DNA of 64,000 bases from Pseudoflavonifractor_A sp022772585 (GTDB taxonomy: Bacteria; Bacillota; Clostridia; Oscillospirales; Oscillospiraceae), in assembly GCF_052065415.1 (NCBI RefSeq), contig NZ_JBQHUB010000014.1, positions 1-64,000 on the forward strand. Reading direction: 5' to 3'. Shown here piece after piece: positions 1 through 8,587 of this stretch. The notes under the pieces were generated by a model. That model was not told where the DNA came from, searched no databases, and was given only the letters and a program-made list of their open reading frames with translations. Within the stretch, counting starts at the first letter, position 1, and each line of letters opens with the position of its first letter. The position numbers were made by a program, and so were the translations under genes.

Positions 1-32
1 TGTCTACGCAGCCTGACGGCTGCGGCAACCTC

Positions 33-67
33 GCTCACGGATAGATCCTGCGGCTCCATCCGTGAGC
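33..67. repeat. Inverted repeat, possible terminator
   Basis: A perfect 10-bp inverted repeat (33-42 with 58-67, arm GCTCACGGAT) encloses a 15-nt loop and is followed on the plus strand by AAGGTTTTT. It could be the terminator of a gene lying left of the window. The rest of 1-200 is AT-rich, especially 110-165, and no gene was recognised there. Confidence 0.45.
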
Positions 68-239
68 AAGGTTTTTACCACGGGGTGTCCAACTTGTTAT
101 TGCAATTTGCGAGTTTTATTTGAAATAATTCCCTTATAATATATATATTTTTAATATATTTCACGCTGTAACGCCGTATCCGGTTTACAGAGGCGGACAA
201 ACGAAAGGCGCGGGCAGACTGAAATACCTGCCCGCATTT

Positions 240-930
240 TTCAAGTCAGAACCCGCCCATCGTGGGCCGAAGCGTTTCCCTGTTGAAGCTATGCTGATAC
301 CGCAGGATGCGTCCAGATACAGCAGCATCCAGTCCTCGCCGCCCGAGCACATAGATAGAAAGGGACAGCTCCGCCTGGGAGCATGGGGATGTCTGCCGGC
401 CGTGAGATGTTGACAGTGGCCTAGATGCAGGGAATGTGGAGGGTGTACTCCCCCGGTCTGAAGTTCCAGTCCGTATATTCGTTCCCGCTGAAGGGCGTGT
501 AGTTCAGGGGTGTGCCGGTGGGCACCGTGCCGTCGTCGGCGGCGGGCGGGCTGCGACGCCGGCCTCCAGCACATAGACGGCGCTCGCCGGGTCCTTGCTG
601 ATATCGCAACCGGGTACCACATCGAAATATCGCAGGGCCAGATAAGCGCAGGCATCCAAGGCAGAGGCCAGCAGCGCCATCAGCAGACCGGTGGCCATGG
701 CCTTGAACAATTTCTTCAAGCCCGCTAGCGGCACTTTTCACTGTCGCATAGGGAATCAGGGAATCGCCGGTCTCCTTCTCCGGTCTCCCCCCGTAATATT
801 TCATGCCGGTGATCTCTGCGTCCAGAGGCTCCAGATCGCCAAGCGCAGATTCCAGATCAGCCCGGTATCGCTTTATGGCCAGCCGGTCCGTGGTCACCGC
901 CAAAGTACTCCAATACCAGACGAAGGCCCT
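240..930 (-). pseudogene. Decayed membrane protein gene, several frameshifts
   Basis: Protein-like sequence on the minus strand switches frame at least twice. One stretch (about 930-735) reads as a charged N-terminal part with the segment LAIKRYRADLESALGDLEPL. The next frame (about 734-560) has a hydrophobic helix (MATGLLMALLASALDACAYL), probably a membrane segment. A third (about 520-425) ends in the aromatic-rich stretch YTDWNFRPGEYTLHIP. Further remnants continue to about 240 in yet another frame. No single frame covers the whole, there is no clear ribosome binding site, and the family was not recognised. It abuts another broken gene of opposite strand near 940, so the junction is probably an old rearrangement. 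Confidence 0.45.
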
Positions 931-944
931 CTCCACTTCCACAG

Positions 945-1292
945 AGGGCGCGTGGACGGTCCGCTTTGAGAATATGATTGCCGATGCCCTGAAGCTGGGG
1001 CCGCTACGCTGCATGGAACCGGAGCTGCCGGCGGAATTGGCGGCGCGGCTTGAACAGATCCGCCCGGAAGGGCTGCCCTCCAATGTCCTGCATGCCCTGG
1101 TTGCCTATTATCTGGCCAACCGGCCAGAGGACAACGATTGGGTGGTGCTTCCTGTGACCAACTTCGACTGCTATTTCGGCAATACCAACTTTGTCCGGAA
1201 GTATCTGAACCCCCCCTGCGGAGGTCATCAAACGGAGCAACAGCTTCGGCGTCAGCCGGTATCGGGTGAGAGAAAAATATCTGCCAAAATAA
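945..1292 (+). pseudogene. C-terminal gene fragment with a poly-C frameshift
   Basis: A coherent plus-strand reading runs from about 945 (FENMIADALKLGPLRCMEPE) to about 1205 (CYFGNTNFVRKYLN) and then loses frame in a run of seven C residues near 1210-1217. Removing one C restores a sensible ending (PAEVIKRSNSFGVSRYRVRE) that stops at TAA 1290-1292, just before a strong terminator. The 5' part of the gene is absent, because the sequence to the left belongs to a different broken gene on the other strand. The family was not recognised. The frameshift could be real decay, slippage at the C tract, or a sequencing error; the missing 5' end is independent of that question. Confidence 0.5.
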
Positions 1293-1295
1293 GCG

Positions 1296-1324
1296 ACGAG
1301 ACTGGCCAATATGGCCAGTCTCGT
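1296..1324 (+). terminator. Rho-independent terminator, 12-bp perfect stem
   Basis: Stem 1296-1307 pairs perfectly with 1313-1324 around an AATAT loop and is followed by ATTCTTTG. It directly follows the stop codon of the fragment ending at 1292. It also lies downstream of the rhodanese gene on the minus strand, so it may act in both directions. Confidence 0.75.
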
Positions 1325-1378
1325 ATTCTTTGTCTATGGCACCGTAGATTCTGTACTGCTTACAGGTTTCCGGTGCCC

Positions 1379-1762
1379 TTACGGCTCCGTCTCATAAGGC
1401 CAGGTGTTGATGCCGCCAAATTCGCAGATGTTGGTGTAGCCCAGTTCAGCCAGCGTGGAAGATGCGGTCTTACTGCGATTTCCGCTGCGGCAGTACACCA
1501 GAACTGTGGAGTCCTTTTCGGGAATAACAGCGGCGGCAGTTTCCTCGTCAATGATTCCTACCGGTAATAGCACGGAGCCGGGAATGTGGCCGTTGTCGTA
1601 TTCGTCCTGCTCCCGCACATCCAGGATGATGACCTCCTGGGTGTCCATCATCTCTTTGGCCTCTTCCTGGGTAATCTGCTGGTAAGAACCGTCCCCAGCA
1701 CCCCCGCCGCACCCAGTCAGCATCAACAGTAGAGAGAAGAGTAAAGGTACAATCCGTTTCAT
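1379..1762 (-). CDS. Rhodanese-like domain lipoprotein
   Basis: This 127-residue protein is a single-domain rhodanese carried on a lipoprotein signal peptide. Residues 1-17 are a hydrophobic leader ending in the lipobox LTGC, with Cys18 as the lipidation site, so it should be anchored on the outer face of the membrane. The rhodanese fold follows, with LDVREQDEYDNGHIPGS and the active-site loop CRSGNRS (Cys91). Such proteins move sulfane sulfur or bind persulfides; the substrate cannot be read from sequence. Its start overlaps the end of the GDSL gene by 4 nt (ATGA), so the two are translationally coupled. It is the last gene of a minus-strand run that begins with the helicase at 5071. Confidence 0.88.
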   Translation of the reverse strand: MKRIVPLLFSLLLMLTGCGGGAGDGSYQQITQEEAKEMMDTQEVIILDVREQDEYDNGHIPGSVLLPVGIIDEETAAAVIPEKDSTVLVYCRSGNRSKTASSTLAELGYTNICEFGGINTWPYETEP

Positions 1763-2292
1763 TTTAGTTCCTCCAGAAGTCCGGCAGCAAAGGCTTTGTG
1801 CCCCTGCTCCGTGAAGTGGACACCGTCATAGGCAAGGGAAATGTTCCACTTGCCGGTGTCGACAAAGCGGATGCCCATTTGTTCCGCCAGGGCCTGGCAG
1901 CACTTGGCAAAGGTATGGGAGTCGTCAATAAGCTGCTGACTGGGCACCCATTCTCCCAGGGCCACCGGTGGGGGTGCAATCAGCAGAATCTTGCTTCGAT
2001 CCATAGATATGCCGGAGAGGAATCGTTTCAACTGTCCGGCGGCCTGCCCCGGACTTCTACCCTGGAGCAGATCGTTGGTACCCAACATGACGATCAGCAA
2101 ATCCGTATCAGCAGGGAAACCGGGGGCAGTGGCAGGAATCTCCCGGCCATTTTGCCCCATATTGCAGACTGTCCAGCCAGTTTCCACGGCCAGGATGTCC
2201 GTCCACCGGCTGTCCGCATCATAGCGCCCGCCGAGCCAGGAGCAGGGATCATAGCCGAAGGTATTGGAATCGCCGAAGCAGACAGCTTTCAT
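1759..2292 (-). CDS. SGNH/GDSL-family hydrolase (esterase/lipase type)
   Basis: This 177-residue protein has the hallmark blocks of SGNH hydrolases: block I CFGDSNTFG with nucleophile Ser9, the block II region around GQNGREI, block III GTNDLL, and the C-terminal catalytic Asp-His pair in YDGVHFTEQGH. The family comprises esterases, acetyl-hydrolases and arylesterases, and the substrate is unknown. No signal peptide is visible, so it is probably cytoplasmic. It lies 49 nt downstream of the helicase gene and overlaps the rhodanese gene by 4 nt, which suggests one transcript. Confidence 0.88.
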   Translation of the reverse strand: MKAVCFGDSNTFGYDPCSWLGGRYDADSRWTDILAVETGWTVCNMGQNGREIPATAPGFPADTDLLIVMLGTNDLLQGRSPGQAAGQLKRFLSGISMDRSKILLIAPPPVALGEWVPSQQLIDDSHTFAKCCQALAEQMGIRFVDTGKWNISLAYDGVHFTEQGHKAFAAGLLEELK

Positions 2293-2341
2293 TTTGTGTT
2301 TCCTTTTCTCTGTGTGATGTCGGTATCATTGTCTGAAAGGC

Positions 2342-5071
2342 TCAACATATGTATTCGTTTTTCGAAACTGCCGCCATCAGCCCCTGCTCAATTTGCTCCT
2401 TCTCGCCGCTTCCATCCGTTCGAAGTCGCAACAGTGGGATACCGCACTTTTCAAAAATCCTGTTCTTCTTTTCATCTCTGCTTGCCTGGACGCTTCCGGC
2501 GGCGTGGAATGCGGCACCGTCCACCTCTACCGCCAGCAGAGGAGATTTATCCATCCTGCGGAACAAGAGAAAATCTACATGGGTCAGGGGATTTCGGGCG
2601 TATGCCGTTTCCTCCTCCGTCAACATCGAATAGTCTTTCACCAGATTGACCAGGGACACATGGGCCGCACAATCCACAAAAGAAAACTCCGCCTTTTGGA
2701 GGATGTCCCGGATCACCGCATAGAGAAGATTTTCTGAGTCGTATTCAGAAACTCTCCCATGCTTTTTCAGAAAGGCCCATCGCTGCTCGGCATATCCCTG
2801 ATAGAGCAGGTCAAAAACGGAATAGACCGCGCTTTCCATCACCGCGCAGTTGTTGTACTCGATATAGCGGGCCAGATCACCGTAGTTGGTCCGGTCATTC
2901 TGTGGATCTTGAGAGGTGACGACAGTTAGGGACTTGACCGCCCGGGATACCGCCACATTCAGCATTCTGGGATCATCAACAAATTCTGTAATGACATTAT
3001 CCACACAGGTCAGAATAATAGCATCCTTCTCCCGCCCCTGGAACTTATGGACAGTAGCCACTTCCAGGTCTTTACTCAGTTGTGTTTGGATTGCTGCCAC
3101 CTGATCCCGATACGGGGTGATGATGCCGATGCTCTCATAGCCCTGTCTTGCCAGGTTAGGGAGCACCTCCTGCCGGATCACATCGATCTGTCTTTGATTC
3201 AGATGGCCACGGGCATGGTTTCCAGGGGCTGTCCGATACATGGTCAGGACATCCGGCTCCTCATGGTCTTCTGTCATGACGATCAGTTTCCCACCGTAGA
3301 ATTTCTGGTTGCAGAAATTGATGATCTTGGGATGGCAGCGATAGTGTTCCCGCAGGAGGACGGTGGGAACCTCCGGCCATGCTGCGATAGCGGAGGAGAG
3401 CAGGCTGTGGGCAGAGAAATGGTAGGCCTCCGGGAGAGAATGCCGGGACCAGACCTCCTCGCTGTCCCGAAGGTTCTTGCTGTCCAGCACATTTGGGAGC
3501 TGCTGGAGATCTCCGACAATGACGATATTCCGGGCACTGGCAAAGGCCAGCACACCGGTGGCCAAATCCACCTGGGAGGCCTCGTCCACAATAAGGTAGT
3601 CATAGACATGCTCAAAATTCAGGGTGCCCTTGATGGAGTAAGTCGTACTTAAGATCACCGGATACTCCCGGTTAAATTCTCCGGAATTCCCCCGGAAATC
3701 CCGCATCTCAAAACATCGACGCGGCTCTTGCCAATGGAACTTTTCACTCAGCTCCGCCTGGAACAGCCGCAGGGATTTTTCGGCCAGTTCGGCCATCTTT
3801 TCTTCAAAGGCATACTGCTCCAGTTTCTTCTCCAACTGAGCCTGCTCTTCCGTCAATTCCTGCCGGCGGACCACATAGAATTGCCGCTGGAGGTACGGGA
3901 TCACCAGTTCCGGTACTTGGAGAAATACTTTCAGGGCACTGCGATTGAAGCGAAACAGGATGGATATTTTCTGAAGCAGACCCAACTTGCTCTCCTGCTG
4001 GGCGTGCTGCTCATACTCCAACCAGAGAGACAAAATCTTTTGGGAAGAGAGACCCTTCACCTCATCTCTGGGGGCTTGGGCATAGGTGCTGTAGTACTCA
4101 CCGAAGTAGTACTGTTCCGGCGTCAACTGGAGAAGTTCCTGCTCAATGGCGGCAATGCGGTTCTTCGCATTGAGCATCTCACTGAGTTCTTTGGAGAGAA
4201 CTGTCACCTCCTGGTCCAGTTGTGACTTCTCTTCCAGCTCAAGAACCCAGGCGGCCATATTGGGATATTGGCCGGTCTGTGCTTCCAGAAAACGCTCCTT
4301 ATTGGCGCGGCTCCCCAGAAAAGCTGTCAAAAAAGAGAGACCTTTCTTCTCCAGCTTTTCCGCCACATTCAAGGTGGCGGAGTTGTTGTTGGAGACAATA
4401 GCCACTGTCTGGCCGTTGCGAACCGCATTGGAGATGATATTCAGAATGGTCTGCGTCTTTCCGGTACCGGGCGGTCCCTGGATGATGCTGATCTGGGAGG
4501 AAAGGGCATTTTCTACCGCTATTTTCTGACTCTGGTTCAGGCCAAAGGGGTAGATGACCGTCTCCAGAAGAGCCCGCGCCGCAGGCTTCTTGGAGAAGTT
4601 CAGATAGCAGGACAGCACGGTTGCATCACTGACACTTTTGATTCGCTCATACTGGGTACTCAGGATATTGAGGCCGCCTTCGGCCACCAGGCTGACCGCC
4701 GCTGCCGTCTCTTTGAAGTAGCCAAAGATGCCCATCTGCTTTTGATCCGTAAGGCAGTTTTTCTGGAGTTCTACTTGGGCTTTTGGATATGTAAGGGTCT
4801 TTTTCCCTGTGCGGAGGAAACGGTAAAAGAGGCCAAAGTCCAGAATCTCATCAACCTGCTGGAGGGTATTCCCGTCCACAGCAATGATGAATTCAGAGGG
4901 ATTGATCCGGTTTTGTACGTTTAGCAGCTGCACTTTTTCGGCATGATAGCAATAGGGCTTTGAGGAACTGCTATAGACCACCTCGCACATACCACCCTGA
5001 AAGCGGAAGCTGGCGACGGAGTCGGTCTTATCTTGGCCGTTGACCAGGAGCATATATTTTTCACTGTCCAT
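2342..5071 (-). CDS. Superfamily 1 helicase with C-terminal DUF2726 nuclease-like domain
   Basis: This large protein (909 residues) is a Upf1-like SF1 helicase. It has an N-terminal region of about 180 residues with no recognised domain, Walker A (IIQGPPGTGKTQTIL, about residue 200), Walker B (DYLIVDEASQVDL, about 497), and a late helicase motif (TVHKFQGREKDAIILTCVDN, about 677). A charged, coiled-coil-like stretch lies between residues 260 and 440. The C-terminus (about 840-895) matches the DUF2726 pattern, a restriction-endonuclease-like fold, with the core AVEVDGAAFH, a basic segment (DEKKNRIFEKCGIPLLRLR) and an upstream acidic region. A helicase fused to such a nuclease suggests nucleic-acid processing or defence, but that is inference. 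The start is well supported by GGAGG about 10 nt upstream. GDSL and rhodanese genes follow on the same strand. Confidence 0.85.
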   Translation of the reverse strand: MDSEKYMLLVNGQDKTDSVASFRFQGGMCEVVYSSSSKPYCYHAEKVQLLNVQNRINPSEFIIAVDGNTLQQVDEILDFGLFYRFLRTGKKTLTYPKAQVELQKNCLTDQKQMGIFGYFKETAAAVSLVAEGGLNILSTQYERIKSVSDATVLSCYLNFSKKPAARALLETVIYPFGLNQSQKIAVENALSSQISIIQGPPGTGKTQTILNIISNAVRNGQTVAIVSNNNSATLNVAEKLEKKGLSFLTAFLGSRANKERFLEAQTGQYPNMAAWVLELEEKSQLDQEVTVLSKELSEMLNAKNRIAAIEQELLQLTPEQYYFGEYYSTYAQAPRDEVKGLSSQKILSLWLEYEQHAQQESKLGLLQKISILFRFNRSALKVFLQVPELVIPYLQRQFYVVRRQELTEEQAQLEKKLEQYAFEEKMAELAEKSLRLFQAELSEKFHWQEPRRCFEMRDFRGNSGEFNREYPVILSTTYSIKGTLNFEHVYDYLIVDEASQVDLATGVLAFASARNIVIVGDLQQLPNVLDSKNLRDSEEVWSRHSLPEAYHFSAHSLLSSAIAAWPEVPTVLLREHYRCHPKIINFCNQKFYGGKLIVMTEDHEEPDVLTMYRTAPGNHARGHLNQRQIDVIRQEVLPNLARQGYESIGIITPYRDQVAAIQTQLSKDLEVATVHKFQGREKDAIILTCVDNVITEFVDDPRMLNVAVSRAVKSLTVVTSQDPQNDRTNYGDLARYIEYNNCAVMESAVYSVFDLLYQGYAEQRWAFLKKHGRVSEYDSENLLYAVIRDILQKAEFSFVDCAAHVSLVNLVKDYSMLTEEETAYARNPLTHVDFLLFRRMDKSPLLAVEVDGAAFHAAGSVQASRDEKKNRIFEKCGIPLLRLRTDGSGEKEQIEQGLMAAVSKNEYIC

Positions 5072-5175
5072 CGCAAACCTCCTTCGCCCATTTTTACCGG
5101 CCTTTTTCCGTGATTGACCACGTGTTGCTATGTTGATGACTCAAGTGATAAGCCAAGCAGCTGTTTTACGGACAT

Positions 5176-7047
5176 ATGGAACCCAACGAAGATACCCTCT
5201 ATCCCGTCCTCCGCGGCGTCTACCGTGCCGCAGTCAAGGGGGAGGGCGGCGTGACCAGCTACCGCTTTGTGAACCTGGACGAACGGGATTCCAATGCGCC
5301 CGTGGCCTCTCTCAGCAAAAATGCTGACGGTACTGCCCTGATCTATGCAGTTGAAAAGTTTGCAAGTGACAGCGACGAGATGACCCAAATCACCAGCATC
5401 AGGCTCAATGACCTGGAACTGCTCAAGACCGATGAGAGCGGTTACCGTTTCTCCGGCAGCTATGTCCTGACCCACGGCGGCAGCTATGTTCTGACCGCAA
5501 CGGATGAGGCCGGAAACAAGGGCGTCAGCGGAGAAGTGGAGGTCGATCCGTTCCCCATCGTCCTGCCGGAAAGCGCCATCTCCATCACCAAGGTGACAGA
5601 GACCAGCTCCACGGATGAGAAGGGGCAGACGGTCTATACATCAAACAGCGATGGCAAGGTCACGATCGACCTGAGCCAAATCACCGGCGGCGTCTATGAC
5701 AGCGAAGCATCCAAGGCTGCCGGAAAGGCAGCCGGCAGCTACGGGTTCGCCCTGCTACCTGTGACCGGAAAAGACACCCCTGTCCCTGATGAGGATACCC
5801 AATGGAAGAAGGCCGATCAGCTTACCGGACTGGATGTGGGAGACTATGTCCTCTATGTCCGGGACGCCAATGCCCCCGCTGTCATCACTGGTCCTATTGC
5901 CCTTACCATGGAGTTCCTGCGGGTCATCATCCATGATGTGGCGACCACTTATGCACCCAACGGCTCCATTACCGTTACCGCCACCGGCGGAGCCGGCGCT
6001 CTGGAGTACGCGATCTACAGCCTGGATCTGGAGGCTTCCGGCAAGCTGACCATCAACGACCAAGGTACCCCGAACGATGACAGCGATGACACCATGGATA
6101 CCGTTCAGTCGGATGGCACCACCGTTTCCAGGGCCCTGTGGCAGGAGACCAACACCCTTACGAAGCTTCCCTCCGGCAAGTATATCGTTAAAGTACGGGA
6201 TTCCAACGACCACGCCAACTGCGCGGAACGGGAGGTTCGTGTCCATGTGAGATCCTCCGGGGGCGCCGTCAATTCGGTGACTGTACCGGAGCAACCGGAA
6301 CATGGTACGATTTCTGTCAGTCCCTCCAGCGCATCCGAAGGCAAGACCGTTACGATCACCATCACCCCGGATGAGGGCTATGGCGTGCAATCTGTCACAG
6401 TAACAGGCAAAAACGGCAAAAACATCTCTGTGACCGCGATTGGCAGCGGTAAATACAGCTTTACCATGCCCGGCACCGCAGTCACCATCAAGGCCGAGCT
6501 CGTACCGCTGCGTGACATCGTAACCTTTACCGACGTTCCCGCCAATGCCTACTATGCGGACGCGGTGAGTTGGGCGGTGCTCAATGGCGTTACAAAGGGC
6601 ACATCCGAAACCACTTTCTCTCCCGATGCAAGCTGCACCCGTGCACAGGCCGTCACATTCCTGTGGCGTGCTGCCGGTTCCCCCGCTCCCAAGTCCAGCG
6701 CCATGCCCTTCACCGACGTGGATGCTGACGCCTACCACCACGACGCCGTGCTGTGGGCTGTGGAACAGGACATAACCAATGGTACCAGCGATACCACGTT
6801 CAGTCCCAACGCAACTTGCACCCGGGCGCAGATTGTCACCTTCCTGTGGCGTTCTCAGGCATCCCCTGCAGCCGGTGCGGTGAATCCTTTCGCCGATGTG
6901 GCGGACAATGCCTACTACGCAGAGGCCGTAAAGTGGGCCGTGCTGGAGGGCGTTACTTCAGGTACTACCGCTACCACCTTTAGTCCAAACGATAACTGCA
7001 CTCGCGCGCAGATCGTTACCTTCCTGTGGAGGCGGTTTGGTGAGTAA
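5176..7047 (+). CDS. S-layer homology (SLH) surface protein, apparently truncated at the 5' end
   Basis: This 623-residue open frame has three SLH repeats at its C-terminus (about residues 450-620), each beginning FTDV or FADV and carrying an A-Y-Y/H-x-A-V-x-W-A core and an F-S-P-N/D element before TRAQ. These repeats anchor proteins to cell-wall polysaccharide. Before them lies a Flg_new_2-type bacterial repeat (EHGTISVSPSSASEGKTVTI) and a series of beta-rich Ig-like segments. An exported protein should have a signal peptide, but none is present. The frame is closed by TAA at 5149-5151 and no ribosome binding site precedes ATG 5176. The gene is therefore probably the 3' part of a larger gene whose start was lost by the rearrangement that placed the helicase next to it. 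Confidence 0.8.
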   Translation: MEPNEDTLYPVLRGVYRAAVKGEGGVTSYRFVNLDERDSNAPVASLSKNADGTALIYAVEKFASDSDEMTQITSIRLNDLELLKTDESGYRFSGSYVLTHGGSYVLTATDEAGNKGVSGEVEVDPFPIVLPESAISITKVTETSSTDEKGQTVYTSNSDGKVTIDLSQITGGVYDSEASKAAGKAAGSYGFALLPVTGKDTPVPDEDTQWKKADQLTGLDVGDYVLYVRDANAPAVITGPIALTMEFLRVIIHDVATTYAPNGSITVTATGGAGALEYAIYSLDLEASGKLTINDQGTPNDDSDDTMDTVQSDGTTVSRALWQETNTLTKLPSGKYIVKVRDSNDHANCAEREVRVHVRSSGGAVNSVTVPEQPEHGTISVSPSSASEGKTVTITITPDEGYGVQSVTVTGKNGKNISVTAIGSGKYSFTMPGTAVTIKAELVPLRDIVTFTDVPANAYYADAVSWAVLNGVTKGTSETTFSPDASCTRAQAVTFLWRAAGSPAPKSSAMPFTDVDADAYHHDAVLWAVEQDITNGTSDTTFSPNATCTRAQIVTFLWRSQASPAAGAVNPFADVADNAYYAEAVKWAVLEGVTSGTTATTFSPNDNCTRAQIVTFLWRRFGE

Positions 7048-7120
7048 TTAAGCTGCTGAAGCAACCATCTGCCGCTACATGAAGTAACCTTCAATCCACA
7101 TAAAACCCCAAAGCGACCAA

Positions 7121-7149
7121 AGGGGCGGCGGTGTTGAGCCGTCGCCCCT
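7121..7149 (+). terminator. Hairpin after the SLH gene
   Basis: An 11-bp stem with one mismatch (7121-7131 with 7139-7149, GC-rich) follows the SLH stop codon by about 75 nt. There is no T tract, so termination strength is uncertain. Confidence 0.5.
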
Positions 7150-7167
7150 GTCCTGTAATACACAGCA

Positions 7168-7494
7168 GTGAATACCAGTGAGCATTTACAATGGGACTGG
7201 TTAGAATTGCCAAAGGCAGCAATCGGAGAGAAGTGCATCAAAAAGGTCGTGATGACAGTCCGAGACTATGCCCGACAGCAGGTGGTAAAACAGGTACTCG
7301 AAGTGGAAAAGCCCGAAATCTTAAGAGTTGGATTACTAAAGGATGAAGAAATCAGAAAACTTATAGAAACTGCCTTCGGAATTACAAACCATATATATTC
7401 GGATCGCATAGTTGCTATTGCAGAGGGAAATGCGCGACTGGCTAACGCTCATTGCAATGCCTCCATTTGCTTACCGTGGGATGCTTTTGTATAA
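7168..7494 (+). pseudogene. Fragment resembling a STAND-type ATPase
   Basis: A 108-codon frame from GTG 7168 lacks a ribosome binding site and is closed upstream by TAA 7156-7158. Its middle reads ILRVGLLKDEEIRKLIETAF followed by DRIVAIAEGNARLA. The phrase IAEGN-RLA is typical of the helical region after the nucleotide-binding core in large STAND NTPases, the family that includes several antiphage ATPases. No Walker motifs are present, so only an internal piece remains, and the last 15 residues (after ARLA) do not look like family sequence. The codon use is more AT-rich than the surroundings. The family call is moderate and rests on this one motif. Confidence 0.45.
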
Positions 7495-7717
7495 TTTGAA
7501 ATGTCGTTCTTTATATCTGAGAGTACAACGCTTTTGACGAATATAATACCATATATGCATAAGACCATCAATGCAGGCAAAAAGAATCGCAAGTGAAATC
7601 GACATCTCTCTTTCGATCATAAGTCAGGAAAAGTGGCCCTTTTTCATCAGAACGCCTGAAGTAAAACATATTGCAAACGCTTCCCCATAAGGGAAACGTT
7701 TCTTCGTATTCATTCAA
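7495..7717. other. AT-rich intergenic stretch
   Basis: This stretch is clearly more AT-rich than the flanking genes and holds no convincing gene. Its only structured element is the hairpin at 7675-7701. It may be part of the same imported or decayed segment as the ATPase fragment to its left. Confidence 0.4.
7675..7701 (-). terminator. Probable terminator of the sirtuin-macrodomain operon
   Basis: An 11-bp stem with one mismatch (7675-7685 with 7691-7701) lies 17 nt beyond the sirtuin stop codon, on the side where minus-strand transcription leaves the operon. No long T tract is present on that strand. Confidence 0.5.
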
Positions 7718-8587
7718 TTATTTCAGCTCACACAGCACTGTACCAATATCGCCATCGAGCAGAATGGACTGCGCTTCAAGGCCTTTCATTGTGACAGCAT
7801 CGCCAAGATTAACGCAGGCGTAAGTAGCCTTAGGATTCTGCGCCGTCATACGCAGGAATGGCACTTTGATGATGCCGGGGGTATTGCCGCCGACGCCGAA
7901 CTCCAGGAACAGGATACGTCCGTTCATGTACCGACGCAGGAAATCTTCATACCGATGCGCTGCGGCGTACCAGCCGTCATCCTGCACGAAAGTATCGTCC
8001 GCGCGCAGGTTCATGGTCATGGGCTTGCCGCACTTGGGACAATATGGAATCAGCTCAGAAGGGACACGCATATCCGCCTGCTCTGCGATCATCCGGCGGA
8101 CAACAGCCTCGTTATCATAAGTCTCCTGATGACACGGCTCGCTGCACTGCCAGAGGCCGTAGTCGCCCTGGGTGTAGAACAGCCGCATCTTATCAAAACC
8201 AGCCAACTGAAATTGATGGTCCACATTGGTGGTCAGGACAAAGTAATTCCTGCCCTTGACAAGCTCCAGCAGGTCCATATAGGGCTTTCCGGGTGTCACA
8301 TCGTAACGGTTGTAGTAGATGTGGCGGCTCCACCAGGCCCAGTATTCCTCCTGAGAGAGAAACGGATAAAAGCCGCCGGAATACATATCGGTGATGCCGT
8401 ACTTCTCATGGAAGTCGGAGAAGTATTTCAGAAAGCGCTCGCCGCCATAGGTCAGACCGGCTGAGGTGGAAAGCCCGGAGCCCGCGCCGATGAGGATGGC
8501 ATCGGCGCTTTGCAGCTCAGCCTTCAGACGCTGAATTTTCTGAGAGTAATCGACCGTAGATTTCGAGGTCCAGGTCTTTGAAAACAT
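7718..8587 (-). CDS. Class M sirtuin (SirTM), NAD-dependent
   Basis: This 289-residue protein has the sirtuin NAD-binding fold (AILIGAGSGLSTSAGLTYGG, about residues 30-49). The core TTNVDHQF has Asn121. The position normally held by the catalytic histidine is Gln140 (FYTQGDYG), as known for class M sirtuins, which act as ADP-ribosyltransferases rather than deacetylases. Four cysteines (148, 152, 183, 186) form the zinc ribbon. In staphylococci and streptococci SirTM sits beside a macrodomain hydrolase, a lipoylated GcvH-L and an LplA2 ligase. Here only the macrodomain is present. The start overlaps the macrodomain gene by 71 nt in another frame; no alternative ATG lies inside the gene near this point. 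Confidence 0.9.
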   Translation of the reverse strand: MFSKTWTSKSTVDYSQKIQRLKAELQSADAILIGAGSGLSTSAGLTYGGERFLKYFSDFHEKYGITDMYSGGFYPFLSQEEYWAWWSRHIYYNRYDVTPGKPYMDLLELVKGRNYFVLTTNVDHQFQLAGFDKMRLFYTQGDYGLWQCSEPCHQETYDNEAVVRRMIAEQADMRVPSELIPYCPKCGKPMTMNLRADDTFVQDDGWYAAAHRYEDFLRRYMNGRILFLEFGVGGNTPGIIKVPFLRMTAQNPKATYACVNLGDAVTMKGLEAQSILLDGDIGTVLCELK

